Source: an uncultured Flavobacteriales bacterium
Lineage (GTDB): Bacteria > Bacteroidota > Bacteroidia > Flavobacteriales_D > Crocinitomicaceae
Length of the DNA: 64,000 nt
Direction: 5' to 3'
Assembly (NCBI GenBank): GCA_943789205.1
Contig: CALSTG010000001.1
Span: 124,001 to 188,000, forward strand
The stretch's first letter is position 1; every line of letters begins with the position of its first letter. This document shows positions 18,435 to 29,084 of this stretch, piece after piece. A program made the translations under genes and the position numbers. The notes under the pieces were generated by a model. The model had not been told where the DNA came from, made no database searches, and was given only the letters and a program-made list of their open reading frames with translations.

Positions 18435-19469
18435 ATGGCAGTGAAAACAAAACCTAAAGCAACAAAGAAAATGGCGAAGCCTAAGTTTTCAAAAGAAACT
18501 TATGTGAAATGGTATAAAGACATGCTTTTGATTCGGAAATTCGAAGAGAAAACAGGTCAACTTTATATTCAACAAAAATTTGGTGGTTTCTGTCACTTGT
18601 ACATAGGACAAGAAGCTATAGTAGCAGGAACTGCAAGCGCATGTGAAAAAGGAGACAAGCATATGACCGCTTACAGAGATCACGCCCACCCTATCGCGCT
18701 TGGAACTGACCCTCGTGTTCTTATGGCTGAATTGTATGGAAGAACTACGGGCTGTTCAAAAGGTAAAGGTGGTTCAATGCACTTCTTTGATAAGGAAAAG
18801 AATTTCATGGGAGGACATGGAATCGTTGGTGCCCAGATAGCTATGGGTGCTGGAGTAGCCTTTGCAGAGCAATACAACGGTACGAAAAATGTAGCATTCG
18901 TTTCTATGGGTGATGGCGCGGTGCGACAAGGTGCACTTCATGAAACCTTCAACATGGCAATGATATGGAAACTTCCAGTTGTGTTTATTATCGAAAACAA
19001 TAATTATGCAATGGGTACTTCTGTAAAAAGAACAACAAATGTAACAGACTTATCTAAAATTGGTTTGTCCTATGATATGCCTTCAAAAGTAGTTAATGGT
19101 ATGCTTCCTGAATCTGTTCATGATGCTATTGAAGAAGCTGCAAGTCGTGCTAGAAAAGGAAATGGACCTACACTTCTCGATATTAGAACCTACAGATATA
19201 AGGGGCATTCAATGTCAGATCCACAAAAATACAGATCTAAAGACGAGGTAACAGAATGGATTGAACAGGATCCAATACTGCATGTCTTGAATACGATAAA
19301 AGATAATAAATGGTTGAAGGATTCCGAAATTACAGATATTGACGAATGGGTTAAAAATGAAGTCAAGGAATCTGTAGAATTTGCGGAAAATTCTCCTTAC
19401 CCAGAAGGTAAAGAGCTTTACGAAGACGTTTACACCCAAAAAGATTATCCTTACATTAAAGAAAATTAA
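18435..19469 (+). CDS. pdhA: Pyruvate dehydrogenase E1 component, alpha subunit
   Basis: 344-residue thiamine diphosphate-dependent E1-alpha that decarboxylates pyruvate. It has the RKFEEKTGQLYIQQK helix and GGFCHLYIGQEA. The ThDP motif is GDGAVRQGALHETFNMA followed by IIENNNYAMGT, and the phosphorylation-loop region is YRYKGHSMSDP. The basic N-terminus (AVKTKPKATKK) is an extension. The start is the ATG at 18435. The E2 gene follows after 15 bp; the expected E1-beta gene is not adjacent and must lie elsewhere. Confidence 0.96.
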   Translation: MAVKTKPKATKKMAKPKFSKETYVKWYKDMLLIRKFEEKTGQLYIQQKFGGFCHLYIGQEAIVAGTASACEKGDKHMTAYRDHAHPIALGTDPRVLMAELYGRTTGCSKGKGGSMHFFDKEKNFMGGHGIVGAQIAMGAGVAFAEQYNGTKNVAFVSMGDGAVRQGALHETFNMAMIWKLPVVFIIENNNYAMGTSVKRTTNVTDLSKIGLSYDMPSKVVNGMLPESVHDAIEEAASRARKGNGPTLLDIRTYRYKGHSMSDPQKYRSKDEVTEWIEQDPILHVLNTIKDNKWLKDSEITDIDEWVKNEVKESVEFAENSPYPEGKELYEDVYTQKDYPYIKEN

Positions 19470-19484
19470 TAAATAGAATTCATT

Positions 19485-20744
<1,260 letters not shown>

Positions 20745-20830
20745 TTTTAAGGAATTTTTCAAAGCTTTTTAAATCGTAAATTAATAGTATATTAGTTGTG
20801 TAGTCTATGCTCTACATCTAAACTATTTCT

Positions 20831-23800
20831 ATGATTAAAAATGCTATTTTAAAGCCTTGGCTTTTATTTGCCCTATTCATCTGTCTTTCATCATCGGTAT
20901 TCTCGCAAGCCTATATTGAGGTGCGGCTCGTCAGTGTTTCCGTAGGCTCCAATATAGATTGTGATGGATTTCTTCTTGGAAGTTCTGATTATGCCTTTGA
21001 ATACGTTGCAACAGATAATACACTTGGATACTCCAATAACAACCCTGTTGCATTCGGACTTACAGGAGATTTCAATTTTCAAAACAATAACAATAACAAT
21101 GGTCCATGGACAAGTAATCCTAATGACTTGTTTTTTAATCATTTGTATGCTTGTCCTTCTGATATACCTTCTCAAATTAATATATCGTGGCAAGCTTATG
21201 AAAATGACGACCCTTTTTTTAACTGGGATTTAACAGGAGCCTTTTCAGATTTAGAAACAGGCGTTCAAAATGTGAGTATCCCAGTTCCGTCAGGACCAGG
21301 AACTACTGGAAATGTGACCTTTACAGCAAATGGATCTGGAGGTGGATGCGGAACACAAAACTATACTGCCATATTCGAGGTAACTGTTATTGCTGCAGGA
21401 GGAATAACCCTACTACCTGATAATATTTGTGATGCATTATCTGTAAATACAAATACAACCTACAACGTTGCTGTATGTGCAAGTGGAACATTAGAGTCTG
21501 GTGAACCTAGGGCTGGAGATGTTGATGCCACAAATGCATCATCTTGGTTCAAATTTATTGCTCCTGGAAGTGGCTCTGTGGAAATAACCACAGACCTCGG
21601 AGGCACTGAGATAGGCACGTACTTTCAATTATATCATGCCGCCGATGGACAAGATTGCTCTGCAGGGCTTCAACCTATTTCAGGAACAGTGATTAAAGAT
21701 AAGTTTCAATACCTATCTCACATTGAATTTGCTGATGGCACTGACTTCCTCGGATTAGATCCTGAGGCTGAACTGACTTTTGATTCTTGCGATCCATTCC
21801 CTTTAATTAGCTATCATAAATTAATTTCCGGTGAAACTTATTATGTTCAAATGGCCTCAGATGGGAATGATCAATCAGGGCTCGTAGAATTTAGGGTGAA
21901 TGATGTTGGTGGCAGTTCTGCTTCAGGAGATGATATACCCTGTCAATCAGGTAATGTAATAATTGGAACAAATGCTATCAGTTCTTTGAACGGCGATACA
22001 CAATCCACAACAATTGATTTCGGATGTGCCTTTAATTCGGGTAACGATCGAGGTGAAACGGGAGGTCCAACAAATGGAACAAATCCAAATAACTTTCACG
22101 CCTATGATTATGACCAAGGCGCTCAAAATAACGGTAATATCAATGAAAGTGTTTGGCTTAATTTTTTAGCTCCAAATTCTGGAAGAATCGTATTCGAAGC
22201 AGATTATCAAAGTATTGTTTATGGAGAGCATAACGCGCTTTATGGATTTGACAAACGTTTTGCACCTGGAGTACCAAATGATTTCAATTGTGCTAACCTT
22301 GAATTTTTAGCTGGTGACGAAGGTGGACTAAATGGTTTTTTTGGTGGTGATGAAAGTGCAATTGTTAGCCGTTATTGTTTAGAACCTGGATATGATTATT
22401 ATGGATTAATAGATCCTGCGAATATTTTAGACCCATTTTCTTCAGAAGAAATTAAAGGTTGGTTATATGACCCAAGTATTGCTGACCCATCATTTAATTC
22501 ACCAGGAAATGACATTTTATGTATTGCACTTCAAGATACCTTATTTGAGGTACCCGTCATTCTTGCAAATACCGACCCTACCTTTCAAGCTGTTTCGGGC
22601 AGTAACGTATTGGCTTGCCAAGAATACCTTGCTGGCGAACCAAACGCAGCATCCGACCCATCAAATTGTGCAAATCAAACTGTATGGCATTATTTTACGG
22701 CACCTCCATCTGGAGCTGTAGAAATTAGTATACGTGCCTACATAGGAATGGATACGGTTCGATATAACATATACGAGTTACTCAATGGCACGGACTGTTA
22801 TGGTGGGCTTCAGCCAGCAACTTTTACAGATGATGGTACACAAGCTACGCCATTAATTACCCCCGTGATTCAGGGCCAAGCCGGTTTTGAAGGAAATCAA
22901 GAATCAGCATGCTGCATGACACCAGGAACTTTGTATGCAATTCAAATAGATGGAGGTGCCTCAGGTGACGAAGGGCAATATATTATAGAGTACATTCAAG
23001 AGGTAGAAAGTGATGCTGGCATGCCCGAAATTACTCTTTCTACTGGAGAAGTTGTTCAATTTACAGATTTAGATACGAGCTTCATTTGTTTTGGTGACAG
23101 CTATACCCCTAATGTTATGTTAGATGGTGTTGGTGAATCAACTGCAAGCTTTCCAAGTTGTCTTAGCCCTGGATTCATTGTTCATGATCAAACCTCAGTA
23201 CCTAATCCTGTTTCAGGATCAGGTTTTGAAAATTCGATAATTGATTTAATCGAAGGTCCAGGAAGTTTTACAAATAATTCAGATGGTACTGGGAGTTTTG
23301 CCAATCCAAGTTACAATACGGTTTACTTTATGTCACCTGCAGCAGATATAAGTGGCGATTGGGCGCAATTCACTTGCTTTACATCCACGGCTTCAAATGG
23401 TCAGCCCGTTGTTTACCTTCAAGATCTTAATCCATTTTACGCCTATGATGATGCTACATGTACAGTGACATTTATTGCTGACGGTGGACTAAATGCATTT
23501 TACAATACACCTTATGACTTCACGATTACAAACCCTAATGGAGACATAGTTGAAATCGGTCAAGTTAGTCCTGGAGCAGGATATACATTTTTATCCCCTA
23601 CAGCCGGTATTTACACCGTAGATATAACTGACGGTGCATGCTCCGTTAGTTTTTCTTATGACGCTTCGAATTGTGGAAACCCATGTGAACCCACTACTAA
23701 TAATATCAATCTTGCTATCTGTTCAGGAGAAACAGCATTTTTGGAAGGTGCTGATCAAACCGAAGCGGGAACGTATACCGAAGTTTATGTTACGCCTCAA

Positions 23801-24577
23801 GGGTGCGACAGTACTGTCATTACAGAATTGAGTATTCTAGAACCTACTTCAAGTAATAATGAATATACCATCTGCACTGGAGCTTCTATTCAGGTTGGAA
23901 CTAGCTCTTACGAATCAGAGGGTGTATATATTGATACCTTGATAAATGCAGATGGATGTGATAGCGTTGTTACCTCAACCCTATTTCTTCTTCCAGCAAT
24001 TACTGCCAGTGATGAAACAACAATTTGTATGGGAAGTTCTTTCACTTTTAATGGCACAGTCATTTCTACAGAAGGTGTTTATATTGAAACCTTATCAACA
24101 GCAGAAGGTTGTGATTCAACAGTATATTTATCAGTTTTTGTAACAGAACCACCAATAGGTTACGATGCACAAACAATATGTATAGGAGATGCCTTTGAAT
24201 TTGGGGGAACTCTACTTACTGAAAGCGGTGTTTATTATGATACGGTGAGTGCAGCGAATGGATGTGATTCAATAGTAAGACTTGAACTCTCATCAATAGA
24301 CTGCTCTATAGATTTACAAGTCAGTAATATTGTTACTCCAAATGGTGATGATTTGAATGATACCTGGAAGGTGAATGACCCTCCACAAATATTAGGATGT
24401 TCAGTTAAGATATTTAACCGTTGGGGGCAATTGGTTTATGAAACTACTGATTATAACAATACTTGGGCAGGAACGAAAGACAACGAGGAACTACCTGATG
24501 GCGTCTATTATTATGCTATTAGCTGTAACGATAAAGAGCTTACAGGATCCATCAATTTATTAAGACTTAAAAAATAA
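20831..24577 (+). CDS. Large secreted protein with T9SS type B sorting domain
   Basis: 1248 residues: signal peptide (cleavage near VFSQA), long extracellular region rich in Thr, Ser, Asn, Asp and Gly, four Cys-containing repeats of about 50 residues near 965-1155 (each with a TIC.G motif and an NGCDS- or QGCDS-like motif), and a C-terminal gliding-motility-type domain. That domain begins VSNIVTPNGDDLNDTWKV, continues with VKIFNRWGQLVYET and LPDGVYYYAI, and ends in a basic tail, which marks type B T9SS cargo like SprB. It is probably a cell-surface adhesin or appendage. The PorP/SprF-OmpA gene follows after 6 bp, as sprF follows sprB, so it likely serves this protein's export or anchoring. 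Confidence 0.9.
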   Translation: MIKNAILKPWLLFALFICLSSSVFSQAYIEVRLVSVSVGSNIDCDGFLLGSSDYAFEYVATDNTLGYSNNNPVAFGLTGDFNFQNNNNNNGPWTSNPNDLFFNHLYACPSDIPSQINISWQAYENDDPFFNWDLTGAFSDLETGVQNVSIPVPSGPGTTGNVTFTANGSGGGCGTQNYTAIFEVTVIAAGGITLLPDNICDALSVNTNTTYNVAVCASGTLESGEPRAGDVDATNASSWFKFIAPGSGSVEITTDLGGTEIGTYFQLYHAADGQDCSAGLQPISGTVIKDKFQYLSHIEFADGTDFLGLDPEAELTFDSCDPFPLISYHKLISGETYYVQMASDGNDQSGLVEFRVNDVGGSSASGDDIPCQSGNVIIGTNAISSLNGDTQSTTIDFGCAFNSGNDRGETGGPTNGTNPNNFHAYDYDQGAQNNGNINESVWLNFLAPNSGRIVFEADYQSIVYGEHNALYGFDKRFAPGVPNDFNCANLEFLAGDEGGLNGFFGGDESAIVSRYCLEPGYDYYGLIDPANILDPFSSEEIKGWLYDPSIADPSFNSPGNDILCIALQDTLFEVPVILANTDPTFQAVSGSNVLACQEYLAGEPNAASDPSNCANQTVWHYFTAPPSGAVEISIRAYIGMDTVRYNIYELLNGTDCYGGLQPATFTDDGTQATPLITPVIQGQAGFEGNQESACCMTPGTLYAIQIDGGASGDEGQYIIEYIQEVESDAGMPEITLSTGEVVQFTDLDTSFICFGDSYTPNVMLDGVGESTASFPSCLSPGFIVHDQTSVPNPVSGSGFENSIIDLIEGPGSFTNNSDGTGSFANPSYNTVYFMSPAADISGDWAQFTCFTSTASNGQPVVYLQDLNPFYAYDDATCTVTFIADGGLNAFYNTPYDFTITNPNGDIVEIGQVSPGAGYTFLSPTAGIYTVDITDGACSVSFSYDASNCGNPCEPTTNNINLAICSGETAFLEGADQTEAGTYTEVYVTPQGCDSTVITELSILEPTSSNNEYTICTGASIQVGTSSYESEGVYIDTLINADGCDSVVTSTLFLLPAITASDETTICMGSSFTFNGTVISTEGVYIETLSTAEGCDSTVYLSVFVTEPPIGYDAQTICIGDAFEFGGTLLTESGVYYDTVSAANGCDSIVRLELSSIDCSIDLQVSNIVTPNGDDLNDTWKVNDPPQILGCSVKIFNRWGQLVYETTDYNNTWAGTKDNEELPDGVYYYAISCNDKELTGSINLLRLKK
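23717..24290 (+). repeat. Four protein-level repeats (~50 residues each) in the T9SS type B protein
   Basis: Four successive units start ICSGET, TICTGAS, TICMGSS and TICIGDA. Each ends in a GCDST/GCDSV/GCDSI motif followed by a hydrophobic strand. They are divergent at DNA level, so old. They probably form a stalk of small disulfide-linked beta modules before the sorting domain. Confidence 0.75.
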
Positions 24578-24583
24578 GGAACC

Positions 24584-26002
24584 ATGAATAAAATCATAAC
24601 ACTAAGTATATGTTTGATAACGTTGGTGACTTATAGCCAGCAAACACCACAAAGAAACTTATATGGCTTTAATAAGTACGCCATAAATCCGGCATACGCA
24701 GGAGCAAGTGGATGCACACAGATAAACTTTTCGCATCTAAATCAATGGGTAAAAGTAGATGGGGCGCCACTTACGAGTATGATTAGCGCAAATGGACTCT
24801 TAAGTAAAAAAATAGGCGTTGGAGGACAAATTCTCGTGGACCAAATAGGTATGATTCAACAGGTATCAGCTATGGGCTCTGCTTCATACGGAATTACAAT
24901 TGCAGAAACGCATAAAATTAGGCTGGGTGCATCCTTGGGGTATAATCAATATAGAATAGATGCATCAAATGCAATTGCGTTTGATAGCGGCGATCCTATC
25001 GTGGAAGGTGGTGAACAAGCAGGTGGAACCATTAATACAAATATTGGACTTTTATACCAGTGGAAAAACCTTGAGCTTAGCTTGGGATCGCAACAATTAA
25101 TACAATCTACAAGCAACATGTCCTTCTCAGGTTTAGACGGATACGGATTAAGAAGACATATGAACGGTTATATAGCCTATAATCAACAACTTGGAACAAA
25201 CTGGTTGCTCACACCTTCTATTTTTACAAAAGGAACAAACAACGGATACCAAGTTGATTTCAATACGGATGCTTGCTATAAAAATTATATTTTCGGTGGT
25301 TTGGGATATAGAACATCTGTAGGATTGATTGCTAGAGCCGGAATTCAGGTACAAGAATTATTTTTTATTGGATATGCTTATGAAACACCATTGTCAAATA
25401 TTGCCTCGTATAGTTCAGGGTCACATGAGATAGTTTTAGGTATCAAATTTTGTAAAAAAGAACCAAAAATTCTTCCTGAAATTGTAGCATTGAAAAAAGA
25501 AGATGTTGCTGACTCGATGGCCAATGAAATTAAAAATGTAGAAATTGAACCTATACCTACTATGGATACAGTTTTTATTACCAGAGTTGATACAGTTTAT
25601 ATAAAATCTGTCATTGAAGAAGTCGCAGAAGTTGAACAAATCGAAATCCAAAAAAAGGAATTCATACCTGTTGATAAAGATATTTTATTTGAATTTGATA
25701 AGGCTATCGTTCAGAAAGAATCATTCGGAGCATTAGAATCAATCGTCAATATAATGAACAGTAATGAATCTTTAAACATCTCGCTTAAAGGGCATACAGA
25801 TGATCAAGGCCCAAATGCATATAATGTGAAACTTTCAGAAAATCGAGTTTCAGCAGTTCTTGATTTCTTGAAAGCAAATGGAATCGATTCGAATAGAATT
25901 GTTATTGAAGCTTTAGGTGAAAAAAGACCGGTCGCCGATAACAAATCGTTGAGTGGAAGAAAACTTAATCGACGTGTTGAAGTTCGATTTTTGGGGCAGT
26001 AA
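24584..26002 (+). CDS. PorP/SprF family T9SS outer membrane protein fused to OmpA-like domain
   Basis: 472 residues: signal peptide (ending TYSQQ), then a PorP/SprF barrel (NLYGFNKYAINPAYAGASGC is the family N-terminal signature; repeated beta strands to about residue 295). A linker of about 70 residues follows, and then an OmpA-type peptidoglycan-binding domain at about 360-472 (ILFEFDKAIVQ, LKGHTDDQG, NVKLSENRVSAV, LSGRKLNRRVEVRF). PorP/SprF proteins normally end after the barrel, so the OmpA module is an added cell-wall anchor. It follows the type B cargo gene by 6 bp. Confidence 0.92.
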   Translation: MNKIITLSICLITLVTYSQQTPQRNLYGFNKYAINPAYAGASGCTQINFSHLNQWVKVDGAPLTSMISANGLLSKKIGVGGQILVDQIGMIQQVSAMGSASYGITIAETHKIRLGASLGYNQYRIDASNAIAFDSGDPIVEGGEQAGGTINTNIGLLYQWKNLELSLGSQQLIQSTSNMSFSGLDGYGLRRHMNGYIAYNQQLGTNWLLTPSIFTKGTNNGYQVDFNTDACYKNYIFGGLGYRTSVGLIARAGIQVQELFFIGYAYETPLSNIASYSSGSHEIVLGIKFCKKEPKILPEIVALKKEDVADSMANEIKNVEIEPIPTMDTVFITRVDTVYIKSVIEEVAEVEQIEIQKKEFIPVDKDILFEFDKAIVQKESFGALESIVNIMNSNESLNISLKGHTDDQGPNAYNVKLSENRVSAVLDFLKANGIDSNRIVIEALGEKRPVADNKSLSGRKLNRRVEVRFLGQ

Positions 26003-26084
26003 TTGCACCTACAGAACCTTAATGACTTGTTTTTTGTCTGTGCAACAAAAAAAATTGTAGCTTCGGTTAAAATTGTAAACAAGA

Positions 26085-26888
26085 ATGTTTTCTAAGATCG
26101 ATAAAGATATATCAAGAAGCCAACTCATTCGTTATTCAATACTTATCTATTGGTCACTTTTCTGGTTACTCAATATAATTGATAAGATCATTGGAGGTAG
26201 CCATTTTTTATGGGTTGGAAGAGATCGTTTTGCGCAATTTCAAAAGTTTTTTGCCTCTGCTGGACTTGAGTCACCATTCATAGCTGACTTTGCATTATCG
26301 GTCGCTGCTGCATTAGAAGGCTTCGCTTTTGTCTTTTTCATAGGAGCTCTATTTAAACTTTTTAAAAATAAGGTTGAAGATTGTCGTTCTTGGTTCTTTA
26401 TTGGGATCAGCTTAACGCTTGCAACTTTTACAATCTTTTCAATAGGTGACCATATTTTCGGTGATCGTTTTGAGCTACTTGAACATACCTTGTTCTGGTT
26501 TTTAACGCTTTTCTCTTGGGTCGTTTTCAATAGATTGGAACACAAATCAGATGAACAAGCTAAGGTGAAAGATAAAAGACAATTCTTTGGTGCTGCTATA
26601 GTTGCATTGGTTCTAATAGGTATTACGAGCCTCTCCATTTTCAATTACAATACTGATTTTTTCTCAAGAAGAACGGATGCACTAGCAGCAGAACAAATTG
26701 GTGAGGATATCTACAAAGTTTCTTTTCCATTTCTTGGAGGTAGTACTGTCTTCGAAAAGTCTATTCGGAAATTTAAAAAGGAACACCCTTCAAAAATGAT
26801 CAATCATATTTATACCGTTCCCAAACCACTCAGACTTAAAAAGGCGGATGGTCTTATTTTTTATATCGTAACTGAGGACCGACCATGA
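26085..26888 (+). CDS. Integral membrane protein of unknown function, tandem paralogue 1
   Basis: 267 residues with four or five hydrophobic segments (for example ILIYWSLFWLLNIIDKII, then FALSVAAALEGFAFVFFIGA) and a soluble C-terminal domain of about 75 residues (DIYKVSFPFLGGSTVFEKSI). Shared with the next gene are the IDKII...LWVGRD/KD motif, GD.(I/V)FGDRF.LLEH, and FPFL with a Trp/Phe-Glu-Lys motif. Family not recognised; DoxX-like topology is possible. Its stop overlaps the start of its paralogue by ATGA. No enzyme motif was seen. Confidence 0.82.
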   Translation: MFSKIDKDISRSQLIRYSILIYWSLFWLLNIIDKIIGGSHFLWVGRDRFAQFQKFFASAGLESPFIADFALSVAAALEGFAFVFFIGALFKLFKNKVEDCRSWFFIGISLTLATFTIFSIGDHIFGDRFELLEHTLFWFLTLFSWVVFNRLEHKSDEQAKVKDKRQFFGAAIVALVLIGITSLSIFNYNTDFFSRRTDALAAEQIGEDIYKVSFPFLGGSTVFEKSIRKFKKEHPSKMINHIYTVPKPLRLKKADGLIFYIVTEDRP

Positions 26889-27658
26889 AAGAAAAAACAA
26901 TCATAAGATTTTCTATCCTCATTTATTGGACCTTTTTTTGGGGATTGAGTGTTATTGATAAAATCATACCGGACGTTCATCATTTGTGGGTCGGAAAAGA
27001 TTTTTTCGCTTTGTTTATCAAATTCTTTGGCTCCCTTGGACTGAAAGACCCCTTATTTGCGACAATCGCGCTGGCATTAATCTCTGGCCTTGAAGTTATC
27101 AATTTTGTATTCTACCTCATTTCATTCATAAATTTTGCAAAAGGAAAAGAGGCACATACAGAAAAATGGTTTTTTCGAGCAATATTATCTTCTATTACTT
27201 TGTTTGGTTTATTCTCTATTGGCGACCAAGTATTTGGAGACAGGTTCCAACTCCTCGAACATGGATTGTTTTGGCTCATTTTGATTGCTTCATGGGCTTT
27301 ATTTAAATTCATCTCTCCCTCTAATAATAAAGGTTTTAGTTTCGGGCCAAAAAAAGGAATTCAATTGGCCTTAATTGTTGGGGTTATTATAACTACTGCC
27401 TCATCTATTTCTATTATTGATTTTTCAAACAGAACATTTTCGAATGTTGACAGTGCTGTTGAAGGCGAAGAGGTCGTTTCTGGTGTTTACAAGTTCAACT
27501 TTCCATTCTTAGCAGACAAAATTGTTTGGGAAAAAACAATAAATAAATTCAAAACAACACATCCTGACCTAAAGATAAATTACATATATACAGGGCCATC
27601 GGAGCTAAATTCAAAGAAAAAAACACACCTTTTATTATATGTCTTCACAGACAAATAA
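26885..27658 (+). CDS. Integral membrane protein of unknown function, tandem paralogue 2
   Basis: 257 residues, co-linear with the preceding protein over its whole length: N-terminal ILIYWTFFWGLSVIDKII, LWVGKDFFALF, GDQVFGDRFQLLEHGLFW and C-terminal VYKFNFPFLADKIVWEKTI. It arose by tandem duplication; the two have diverged to perhaps a third to 40 percent identity by eye. The ATG overlaps the upstream stop (ATGA), so they are translated together and may form a heteromer. Function unknown. Confidence 0.82.
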   Translation: MKEKTIIRFSILIYWTFFWGLSVIDKIIPDVHHLWVGKDFFALFIKFFGSLGLKDPLFATIALALISGLEVINFVFYLISFINFAKGKEAHTEKWFFRAILSSITLFGLFSIGDQVFGDRFQLLEHGLFWLILIASWALFKFISPSNNKGFSFGPKKGIQLALIVGVIITTASSISIIDFSNRTFSNVDSAVEGEEVVSGVYKFNFPFLADKIVWEKTINKFKTTHPDLKINYIYTGPSELNSKKKTHLLLYVFTDK

Positions 27659-27679
27659 AGTTTTCAAAAAATTCAACTT

Positions 27680-28078
27680 ATGAGATTCAATACACGCAAA
27701 TGGGTGAAACCTGAAGACCTTAATCCGAACGGAACCTTATTTGGAGGAAGACTTCTTGCCTGGATTGATGAAGAAGCAGCTCTCTATACCGTTATTCAGC
27801 TGGAGAACCCTAAAATTGTAACAAAATTCATGTCTGAAATCAACTTTATGGCATCAGCAAAAAAAGGAGACATCGTGGAAATCGGAATGGAAGTTATTAA
27901 ATATGGGAAATCATCTATTACCATGCGATGTGAGGCGCGAAATAAAATGACGAGAGAAACAATTCTCACCGTAGACAATATGGTCATGGTTAATTTGGGT
28001 GAAGATGGAAAACCAACACCGCATCATAAAACAGAGCTTGAATTTGTGAGTAATCGAATAAAAAATAAAAAGAGTTAA
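27680..28078 (+). CDS. Acyl-CoA thioesterase, hotdog fold (YciA-like)
   Basis: 132-residue cytosolic thioesterase. The signature NPNGTLFGGRLLAWIDEEAA contains the N..G..FGG loop and catalytic Asp of the hotdog helix. It is followed by the strand FMSEINFMASAKKGDIVEIG and the ITMRCEARNKMT region. Hydrolyses acyl-CoA, with chain-length preference unknown. It follows the membrane protein pair by 21 bp but looks unrelated to them. Confidence 0.92.
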   Translation: MRFNTRKWVKPEDLNPNGTLFGGRLLAWIDEEAALYTVIQLENPKIVTKFMSEINFMASAKKGDIVEIGMEVIKYGKSSITMRCEARNKMTRETILTVDNMVMVNLGEDGKPTPHHKTELEFVSNRIKNKKS

Positions 28079-28180
28079 GACCCTGTTCTTATTTAATGAC
28101 TTTCACGTAAAATGTATTCTCAAGTAGCGTATAACTTACTTATTGAATTCCTATCAATATAGTTCTTATCTTAGTCCATG

Positions 28181-28199
28181 AATGTCGAAGTTTGACATT
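28181..28199. promoter_or_regulatory. Near-perfect inverted repeat, candidate operator upstream of the NYN-domain gene
   Basis: AATGTCGAA-G-TTTGACATT: nine-base arms around one base with a single mismatch, 60 bp before the NYN gene. Its half-site TGTCGAA recurs at about 28236-28242, 18 bp before the start codon, in the phrase TGTCGAAATTC. Nothing identifies the regulator. Confidence 0.4.
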
Positions 28200-28258
28200 T
28201 GCGGCAAACGGAAACAATCAAAGACAACTGACAAAACGATTGTCGAAATTCAAATACA

Positions 28259-29017
28259 ATGGATCTAAATAAAAACCTAGCAGTGCTCATTGATGGAGAC
28301 AATATACCATCAGCGCAGGTAAAAGAAATGATGGAAGAAATTGCAAAATATGGCAATCCATCCATTAAAAGAATATACGGTGACTGGACAAAACCGCGCC
28401 TTTCTAAATGGAAGAACCTCCTTCTTGAAAATGCCATTACCCCAATTCAGCAGTATGGGTATACAACTGGGAAAAACGCGACGGATTCAGCGATGATTAT
28501 TGATGCGATGGATATTTTGTATTCAGGAAAGGTAAACGGATTCTGCTTAGTGTCAAGCGATAGTGATTTTACGAGACTCGCAACAAGACTCCGCGAAGCT
28601 GGAATGCAGGTTATTGGAATCGGTGAAAAGAAAACGCCAAATCCTTTCATTGTAGCATGCGATAAATTTATATACATCGAGATTTTAAAGTCTAGAGCTG
28701 CTCATTCAGAAAGCAATAAGGAGAAATCAGCTAACAAAGAAAGCGTTGACCCAATAACGAAAAAAGTCATTCAGTTTATAAGTTCGACAATTTCCGATGT
28801 ATCTGATGATGATGGCTGGGCTTTCCTTGGTGATGTGGGAGGTTTACTAGTGAAAAAACAACCGAACTTTGACTCTAGAAACTTTGGTTTCGATAAGCTT
28901 ACTCCCTTAATCAAATCTATAGGAGAGTTTGAGGTGGAACAGCGAGAAAATGCCAAAAGTCGCTATAAACTCATTTATGTTCGTATCAAAGAAAAGCAGG
29001 GTAAACAAAGGAAATAA
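28259..29017 (+). CDS. NYN (LabA-like PIN) domain protein with C-terminal OST-HTH/LOTUS-like domain
   Basis: 252 residues. Residues 1-145 are a NYN nuclease-fold domain of the LabA/DUF88 group with conserved acidic residues in LIDGDNIPS, NATDSAMIIDAMD and VSSDSDFTRLATRLRE. Residues about 165-245 fit a LOTUS/OST-HTH RNA-binding domain (DDDGWAFLGDVGGLLVKKQP, then GFDKLTPLIKSIGEFEVEQ). Family members are putative RNases or RNA-binding regulators. A palindrome lies in the 180-bp upstream gap. Stand-alone gene. Confidence 0.92.
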   Translation: MDLNKNLAVLIDGDNIPSAQVKEMMEEIAKYGNPSIKRIYGDWTKPRLSKWKNLLLENAITPIQQYGYTTGKNATDSAMIIDAMDILYSGKVNGFCLVSSDSDFTRLATRLREAGMQVIGIGEKKTPNPFIVACDKFIYIEILKSRAAHSESNKEKSANKESVDPITKKVIQFISSTISDVSDDDGWAFLGDVGGLLVKKQPNFDSRNFGFDKLTPLIKSIGEFEVEQRENAKSRYKLIYVRIKEKQGKQRK

Positions 29018-29084
29018 ATTTCACCTTCGCATATTAATGGCTTTTCCTTAAAAAAAAATCTTATCAACTCTTTAAAGAAAATTA

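Noticed and set aside
20961..21233. Second open frame inside the start of the T9SS type B protein
   Set aside because: Lies wholly within a convincing signal-peptide-bearing gene in another frame and has no recognisable motif.
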